Assembly: GCF_003263785.1 (NCBI RefSeq)
Contig: NZ_JYJK01000012.1
Location: forward strand, 62,001-126,000
Length of the DNA: 64,000 nucleotides
DNA from: Vibrio variabilis
GTDB lineage: Bacteria; Pseudomonadota; Gammaproteobacteria; Enterobacterales; Vibrionaceae
Direction: 5' to 3'
Below the pieces are notes generated by a model. That model searched no databases, was not told where the DNA came from, and saw nothing but the letters and a program-made list of their open reading frames with translations. Each line of letters begins with the position of its first letter. Position 1 is the stretch's first letter. This document shows positions 59,316 through 64,000 of the stretch, piece after piece. The translations under genes were made by a program, and so were the position numbers.

Positions 59316-60497
59316 ATGTCTACGCGCAAATTGATTGTGGTATTGCTGTGTGTTTTGGGCGTGGCCTCTTGTGCGAGTACGCCGCCAGCCAACGATGCTC
59401 GGGCGAATTTAAGCCCCAAAGAGCTAGAGTTGACGCGCAACAAGGAATTTGAACAGCTGACGGCAACGTATACATACTGGTCGAAAGCGTTGGAGGGTGC
59501 AGAGTCGCTACGCATCTATGCCCCAGAAAATTACCGAGAAATGATGTCGTCTTGGAAGAGCGCTCATGATCTGTTTATTGAGATCCGCAAAGATCCCAAC
59601 CAAATTGACAACAAGCACTCGGTGTTCTCCAGTGAGACTTACGCGGTCGGATTTCGAGATCGCATTAATACCGTCGAATATAACTACCGAGCGATTCAAG
59701 GCTTGAAGAAGCAAGCGGATGAACTTCTTGCGCCGGCGATGACAGAAATGGCTTACCTACAAAAAATAGAGGCAGGTCGTTACTTTAAACATGCGATGAA
59801 TACGTTAAGCCGTGACTATCAGCGCCTATTTGAGCACTTGGTGGTATCGGAAGTGGATCTCGCGACGAACTATCAAGAGCGGTTTCTTAATCATGCCAAA
59901 GCCCTCGAAATACGAGTGATTGATGCGAAGTACGTGAAACCACTAGAGCAAAAGCTTGCGACATTAGCGAATGCTCGTTACAACGTTTTAGCGCCGGTGA
60001 GCTTTGGTTATGTGGAGCAGGGCATTCACGAACTGTCTGAGTTTGTCACACAATCACCACGCGCGTTTGTCGAGATTGATGAACAAGTGGAACGCATCGA
60101 TTTTCAATTTCGACGTTTAGAATCTGTTGTGCAAGAAGTGACGAAACTTATCAATGTAGAGAAATCTCAGTTTGAGCCGTTTGTCCTTAAGGCGGAGTCT
60201 CGAATGCACCTCATTTCCTCTGCAGCGAAAGGGAATGACTATCGTGATCAGTCGCTATCTGCGCAGTCGAGTCGTATTGCTCATGATGTCGAGCGCTTGA
60301 AGGCGGCTGACAATACACGAGCGCTCAAGAAAGAGAATGCATTGCTGAAACAGCAAATTGCATTGCTTCAGCAGCGCAGTGACAGTGTTGTCTCCTCTGA
60401 TGAGGCGCAGGTAGCCCAGGATGTTGCCGCGCAAAATCGAGCTGAAATAGAGACCTTGAAAAAGCTCGTCAGCGCCCTTCAAGAACAAGCTGAATAA
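59316..60497 (+). CDS. Coiled-coil lipoprotein of unknown function
   Basis: The 393-residue protein has lipobox LGVASCAS (Cys19) and an all-helical mature part. A C-terminal coiled coil (RALKKENALLKQQIALLQQRSDS...LKKLVSALQEQ) ends the protein. No catalytic motif was found. AGGAGA precedes the ATG. It is a single-gene unit with a strong terminator. I do not recognise it beyond a Vibrio-type envelope lipoprotein. Confidence 0.72.
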   Translation: MSTRKLIVVLLCVLGVASCASTPPANDARANLSPKELELTRNKEFEQLTATYTYWSKALEGAESLRIYAPENYREMMSSWKSAHDLFIEIRKDPNQIDNKHSVFSSETYAVGFRDRINTVEYNYRAIQGLKKQADELLAPAMTEMAYLQKIEAGRYFKHAMNTLSRDYQRLFEHLVVSEVDLATNYQERFLNHAKALEIRVIDAKYVKPLEQKLATLANARYNVLAPVSFGYVEQGIHELSEFVTQSPRAFVEIDEQVERIDFQFRRLESVVQEVTKLINVEKSQFEPFVLKAESRMHLISSAAKGNDYRDQSLSAQSSRIAHDVERLKAADNTRALKKENALLKQQIALLQQRSDSVVSSDEAQVAQDVAAQNRAEIETLKKLVSALQEQAE

Positions 60498-60504
60498 GCC
60501 TACC

Positions 60505-60530
60505 AAAACGCTGCGATTGCAGCGTTTTTT
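60505..60530 (+). terminator. Terminator after the coiled-coil lipoprotein gene
   Basis: AACGCTGC and GCAGCGTT enclose GATT and run into TTTTTT. Confidence 0.92.
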
Positions 60531-60729
60531 GTTTCCAGCCCTCAATCTCATCTCCAGGCGGTCGCTTCATTAACGTTATGATTGAGCGACGCTTTTTCCT
60601 ACGTGCTTATTTGTATTAACCACCATATTTGGTAAATAACATTTTACCGCCAAATAAATCTTGATTTATTGATTGATTGGAGTGATTATCCGCGCCCGTT
60701 TTAATTGTCACAAAATATGTAAGAGAAAA

Positions 60730-61572
60730 ATGGAAATCAATCAATTTGATGCGCTGTTGCCTCCTCAAATGGCAGAGCGTGCAGCAGAAGCTGGCGTAGG
60801 TAAAGCGACAAAAGATCCGATGAAATCTTTCCTGTTAGCAATCACGGCAGGTCTGCACATTGGTATTGCGTTTATTTTTTACACCACCATCACAACAGGA
60901 GCTGGCGACCTGCCTTGGGGACTGACTCGTTTTCTTGGTGGTCTGGCGTTCAGTTTGGGTTTGGTTCTGGTCATTATCACCGGTGGTGAACTGTTTACCA
61001 GCTCAGTGTTAACCCTTGTGGCAAGAGCAAGTGGCAAAATTACCTGGCGTGCACTGTTTAAAAACTGGATGGTGGTTTACGTTGGTAACATGCTAGGTGC
61101 ATTGTTCCTAGTTGGTATTATGCTGACGGCAAAGCAATACATGTTTGATGGTGGTCAGGTTGGCCTTAACACCATGCATATTGCTCAACACAAGCTGCAT
61201 CACGACTTTTGGCAAGCGGTAGCGCTTGGCATCATGTGTAACGTATTGGTCTGTGTTGCTGTATGGATGACGTTCAGTGGTCGTACATTGACTGATAAGA
61301 TCATCGTGATGGTACTGCCAGTGGCGATGTTTGTCTCCGCAGGTTTTGAGCACTGTATTGCAAACATGTTCCAAGTACCGATGGCGATTGGCATCAAAAA
61401 TCTCGCATCACCTGAGTTTTGGCAAGCCATAGGTTCGACACCGGCAGAGTTTGCTGATTTGAACCTAATGACGTTTGTTGTGAATAACCTAATCCCTGTG
61501 ACGTTAGGTAACATCATTGGCGGTGGCGTATTTGTTGGCATGTTGTATTGGCTGATCTACCTACGTGACTAA
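60730..61572 (+). CDS. focA: Formate/nitrite transporter FocA
   Basis: FocA is a pentameric inner-membrane channel that moves formate in and out during anaerobic growth. The 280-residue protein has six TMs with ITGGELFTSSVLTLVARASGK (helix-2 broken region) and FVSAGFEHCIANMFQVP (pore His). The ATG at 60730 is preceded by AAGAGAAA; an upstream ATG at 60673 adds a non-conserved basic stretch. It has no pflB neighbour here, so it is a stand-alone gene. Confidence 0.88.
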   Translation: MEINQFDALLPPQMAERAAEAGVGKATKDPMKSFLLAITAGLHIGIAFIFYTTITTGAGDLPWGLTRFLGGLAFSLGLVLVIITGGELFTSSVLTLVARASGKITWRALFKNWMVVYVGNMLGALFLVGIMLTAKQYMFDGGQVGLNTMHIAQHKLHHDFWQAVALGIMCNVLVCVAVWMTFSGRTLTDKIIVMVLPVAMFVSAGFEHCIANMFQVPMAIGIKNLASPEFWQAIGSTPAEFADLNLMTFVVNNLIPVTLGNIIGGGVFVGMLYWLIYLRD

Positions 61573-61628
61573 ATCCAACGGGGATAGATCTACCATGATC
61601 CAATGAACTGTGTAGTTGGATAAGGAAT

Positions 61629-61653
61629 AAAAAGGGCGGACACGCCCTTTTTT
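61629..61653 (+). terminator. Terminator of focA
   Basis: AAAAAGGGCG and CGCCCTTTTTT enclose GACA. Confidence 0.88.
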
Positions 61654-61828
61654 AATGCCTGTCAGTAAGTAACAATCCATCCTGTGCATGCCAAACTTTT
61701 GAGTATTCGAAAGTTACAGAGCGGCGATAGCCATGATCACCGGCATCATTGAGTGCGTCGGGCGTGTCGATAAGCCAATTACGAGCGACATCATCTTGAT
61801 CTGCACTTGTATATAATTTATCCAACAT
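61652..61828 (-). CDS. Small hypothetical protein, 58 residues
   Basis: The sequence MLDKLYTSADQDDVARNWLIDTPDALNDAGDHG is acidic and ends in RHAQDG-type residues. The ATG at 61828 has AAGGA at proper spacing; the ATG at 61837 is closer to that site and less likely. No family was recognised. Its stop is at the edge of the focA terminator. Confidence 0.5.
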   Translation of the reverse strand: MLDKLYTSADQDDVARNWLIDTPDALNDAGDHGYRRSVTFEYSKVWHAQDGLLLTDRH

Positions 61829-62003
61829 CTTCTTCATCCTTGTGTTGCTTAGCTTTTAGAACCTAGCACTGTAGGGCAACTACGCTATTTGCCCCTTGTT
61901 TTGCTGATAAATTAACCATAATTGATGACAGGAACATGACGCTGGGGATCTTTTGACCATTTACGGGCATGTATATTGATAAATAGCGTAACTTCAGAGA
62001 CTT

Positions 62004-62030
62004 GGTTATCCACATATCCTGTGGATAACC
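62004..62030. promoter_or_regulatory. Inverted pair of consensus DnaA boxes
   Basis: GGTTATCCACA and TGTGGATAACC, each with a perfect DnaA box TTATCCACA, face each other across TATCC. The site lies 38 bases after the fetB stop in a 240-base intergenic region. Confidence 0.6.
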
Positions 62031-62068
62031 TGGTTTAAACTTAGTGAGTAACCACGAAAAGTGCTGAA

Positions 62069-62863
62069 CTAGCCATTCGTTTGGGGGCGAATTTTTGGCT
62101 TCCCAGAGGCGTCGAATCCTCGATAGACCACAAGGTTTAAGCAGACAACGATAGAAATACTCATCATGACCCAAATAGCCATCATAATGACCAACTGATA
62201 CTTCACAGCCACGACCGGACTCGCGCCGCCTAAAATTTGACCAGTCATCATGCCCGGCAGCGATACCAGTCCAGTGGTGGCCATGGTGGCCAGAATAGGC
62301 GCTAGAGATTTTTGAAGTGAAACACGGACAAAAGGCAAGGTGGCGATAGAAATCGGTGCCCCAAGTGCGATTGAGGCTTGATACTCGCTCCAACGGCTTT
62401 CTAGCGCACTGTAGAAGTTCTGCAGCGCAACAATGTTCCCTCCTAAGCTATTACCAAGCAACATGCCAGATAAAGGTATCGCGTATTGCGCGCTATAAAA
62501 TGGGTCTGGCTGAACCGTGACAAGGCAAAGCAGTGCCAGAATTGGGAACAGCCCAATACACAGTGCGAATATCAAAAAGCCGACTATCGGCCGTTTTGGT
62601 AGTTTCGATTTAGCGGCTATTGCGTTGGCACCGACGATAATCATCACCAGCAACCATACCAAGTTGACGACAAAGCTATCTAAGTAAAACAAATATTCAA
62701 GATAGAGCCCCACCAGCGCTAACTGGATTGCCATTCGAATAAGCCCAACACTGGCATCTTTACCTACCTCTAGCTTGTAGTGGTAGTTGATGGCGTAAGG
62801 GATGAGCAAGGTGGTAGCGAATAGCGCGATCTGCCACCAACTGATATCAATAACTTGCTGCAT
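62069..62863 (-). CDS. FetB-like iron export ABC permease
   Basis: The 264-residue membrane protein has about seven TMs, AMQLALVGLYL-type helix 2, YAIPLSGMLLGNSLGGNIVALQNFYSAL and SLPGMMTGQILGGASPVVAVKYQL. These match the UPF0014/FetB permease family, which works with the ATPase FetA to export iron under oxidative stress. No fetA gene adjoins it on either side in this window, unlike E. coli fetAB. Confidence 0.85.
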   Translation of the reverse strand: MQQVIDISWWQIALFATTLLIPYAINYHYKLEVGKDASVGLIRMAIQLALVGLYLEYLFYLDSFVVNLVWLLVMIIVGANAIAAKSKLPKRPIVGFLIFALCIGLFPILALLCLVTVQPDPFYSAQYAIPLSGMLLGNSLGGNIVALQNFYSALESRWSEYQASIALGAPISIATLPFVRVSLQKSLAPILATMATTGLVSLPGMMTGQILGGASPVVAVKYQLVIMMAIWVMMSISIVVCLNLVVYRGFDASGKPKIRPQTNG

Positions 62864-63077
62864 GTCATGCTCGGCATCTTGGGGAAATGTGTCTCAAAAG
62901 TGTACCTAAATTGACTGCATCAATCACGTGGTTTAACTGCAAGTGAAATAACAAAAAATTAACAAGCAACCCGCTTTAGGTGGCGAAAACGGTCTAAAAA
63001 AGTTGGCAGAGTTATTGGTGAGAATGTGTGAATATTGTGGATATGTATCTATATTTACAGATGGATAACAGTATTAA

Positions 63078-63107
63078 TTTTTCATATCTGTTCATAACTT
63101 TACACAT
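63078..63107 (+). promoter_or_regulatory. Tandem TorR-like boxes upstream of torE
   Basis: Three contiguous decamers, TTTTTCATAT, CTGTTCATAA and CTTTACACAT, resemble the E. coli TorR box CTGTTCATAT. The middle one matches 9 of 10 bases. The set is about 190 bases upstream of the torE start. Confidence 0.55.
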
Positions 63108-63185
63108 CAATTTTTAATTGAATACAACTCGGGATGAACTCAAAAAACTGTTGAATAACAAGGGGTGAAGAGGCGGAATTGATTG

Positions 63186-63206
63186 AACCATACTCCTAGT
63201 ATGGTT
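63186..63206. repeat. Inverted repeat upstream of torE
   Basis: AACCATACT and AGTATGGTT flank a 3-base centre, about 87 bases before the torE start. It could be an operator or an RNA hairpin in the leader. Confidence 0.5.
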
Positions 63207-63292
63207 TAGCATTTTCCCATAGATGTTTTAAATAATTGAGTGTCCTTCGTGGAATGCTCGTGGACTGGACAACATACAATATAGGCAAATGT

Positions 63293-63469
63293 ATGAGTGA
63301 TGTTAACAAAGTAGAAAGTGCGGAAAAGCACGGGATGGAGTGGAAGTCGTTTTTCTTCATCTGTGCCGTATTCTTCCCTCTGTTGAGTGTGGCTATCGTT
63401 GGTGGCTACGGATTTATCGTTTGGATGCTCCAAATGTTCGTTTTCGGCCCTCCAGGCGTGCATGGCTAA
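63293..63469 (+). CDS. torE: TorE/NapE-family small membrane protein
   Basis: The 58-residue protein has one TM (FFFICAVFFPLLSVAIVGGYGFIVWMLQMF) and the family pattern EWKSFFFICAVFFPLLSVA plus a C-terminal FGPPG. NapE and TorE are nearly alike; a NapC/TorC gene following it, and TorR-like boxes upstream, favour torE of a torECA operon as in other vibrios. AGGC lies before the ATG at 63293. Confidence 0.8.
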   Translation: MSDVNKVESAEKHGMEWKSFFFICAVFFPLLSVAIVGGYGFIVWMLQMFVFGPPGVHG

Positions 63470-63511
63470 TTTGTAGCCAAACCCGTTCAACAAGTTTCAA
63501 GAGAGTTAGTC

Positions 63512-64000
63512 ATGAAATCCTTTTTTATTAAACTTTGGCGCACCATCAGCCGCCCAGCAGTTCACATCAGCCTTGGTGTGCTCACCGCGGGTGGTTTCGT
63601 TGCTGGTGTGGTTTTCTGGGGTGGTTTTAACACCGCGCTTGAAGCAACTAACACAGAAGAGTTTTGTATCAGCTGTCACACCATGCGTGACAATGTATAC
63701 GTTGAGCTTCAAGAAACCGTTCACTGGAAAAACCACTCTGGTGTCCGTGCCACTTGTCCTGATTGCCACGTTCCACATAACTGGACAGATAAGATTGCAC
63801 GTAAAATGCAGGCTTCCAAGGAAGTCTTTGCTCAGGTTTTTGGCGATTTAGATACCCCAGAAAAGTTCGAAGCGCGTCGTCTAGAGCTAGCGCGCCATGA
63901 ATGGGATCGTTTCTCTGCCAATAAATCTCTAGAGTGTAAAAACTGTCACAACTACGAGTCTATGGACTTTGAACAAATGTCCCCTACGGCGCGCATTCAA
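63512..64000 (+). CDS. torC: NapC/TorC-family multihaem c-type cytochrome (partial, runs off window)
   Basis: The first 163 residues of a membrane-anchored quinol dehydrogenase are present. An N-terminal anchor ([23 protein letters not shown]) is followed by haem motifs CISCH, CPDCH and CKNCH. It should pass electrons from menaquinol to a periplasmic reductase, probably TMAO reductase TorA. The residues seen fit NapC as well; TorC proteins have an extra C-terminal haem domain that lies outside the window. Confidence 0.78.
   Translation, partial: MKSFFIKLWRTISRPAVHISLGVLTAGGFVAGVVFWGGFNTALEATNTEEFCISCHTMRDNVYVELQETVHWKNHSGVRATCPDCHVPHNWTDKIARKMQASKEVFAQVFGDLDTPEKFEARRLELARHEWDRFSANKSLECKNCHNYESMDFEQMSPTARIQ

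Larger units (their letters stand above)
62864..63292. other. Intergenic control region between fetB and torE
   Basis: This 429-base AT-rich region lies between divergent starts. It contains a tandem of TorR-like decamers at 63078 and an inverted repeat at 63186, listed separately. No open frame or RNA gene was seen. Confidence 0.55.

Noticed and set aside
61863..62393. 176-residue minus-strand frame overlapping fetB
   Set aside because: It overlaps the well-supported fetB frame, has atypical composition and no family motif.
63506..63778. 90-residue minus-strand frame over torC
   Set aside because: It is antisense to haem motifs of a clear TorC/NapC gene, with no ribosome site.
1..64000. 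CRISPR arrays, tRNA genes, insertion sequences, toxin-antitoxin or phage defence genes
   Set aside because: No spaced repeats, tRNA cloverleaf with TTCRA arm, transposase motif or defence-family motif was found by reading either strand.

Overview
The window is chromosomal DNA from a Vibrio-type marine gammaproteobacterium. The evidence is the mukE-mukB tail, an ompT-type porin beside dinG, a cdgJ-like EAL-HDOD gene beside lpxH-ppiB-cysS, a complete syp-type exopolysaccharide locus (best known from Vibrio fischeri), and a torE-torC operon start. No tRNA, rRNA, CRISPR array, transposase or integrase was recognised.

Layout. 0-10.6 kb: chromosome partition (mukB), ybaM-priC, a TSUP exporter, dinG, a porin and a DUF2057 protein. 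10.7-18.2 kb: an RND/MMPL exporter, an outer-membrane barrel, a DUF4397 lipoprotein, dCMP deaminase, a Sel1-repeat protein and a PLP enzyme of the D-cysteine desulfhydrase/ACC deaminase family. 18.6-26.2 kb: a full arnBCADTEF operon (aminoarabinose modification of lipid A), convergent across a shared terminator with 26.2-46.6 kb, the minus-strand syp-type polysaccharide locus. 46.9-55.8 kb: ygiQ, two small or unknown genes, ychJ, the EAL-HDOD gene, lpxH, ppiB, cysS and tdk. 55.9-58.1 kb: a yeeZ-like gene, a LysR regulator and a divergent PACE efflux gene. 58.2-64 kb: small and unknown genes, a lipoprotein, focA, fetB and the start of a tor operon.

The syp-type locus is the most interesting part. 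From sypA it reads A-B-C-D, then directly G-H-L-M-N-O-P-Q-R. Genes equivalent to sypE and sypF (regulatory kinase/phosphatase and hybrid sensor) are absent. Two glycosyltransferases and a flippase, the content expected of sypI-J-K, lie upstream of sypA in a separate operon led by an asparagine-synthase-like gene. Four sigma-54 promoter sequences (-24 GG/-12 GC) precede the asparagine-synthase-like gene, sypA, sypL and sypP. Each has an upstream element resembling the SypG site TTCTCA-N3-TG. SypG itself (sigma-54 activator, Asp53) is in the locus, so the regulon looks self-contained apart from its missing sensor.

At least 24 single-base indels break otherwise canonical genes in 19 loci, including the essential cysS. 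Almost all are losses of one base, many in short C/G or A/T runs, and restoring one base recovers the expected protein each time. I read these as assembly or basecalling errors, not biology, and give the reconstructed gene spans below. Protein lengths for those genes are after reconstruction.
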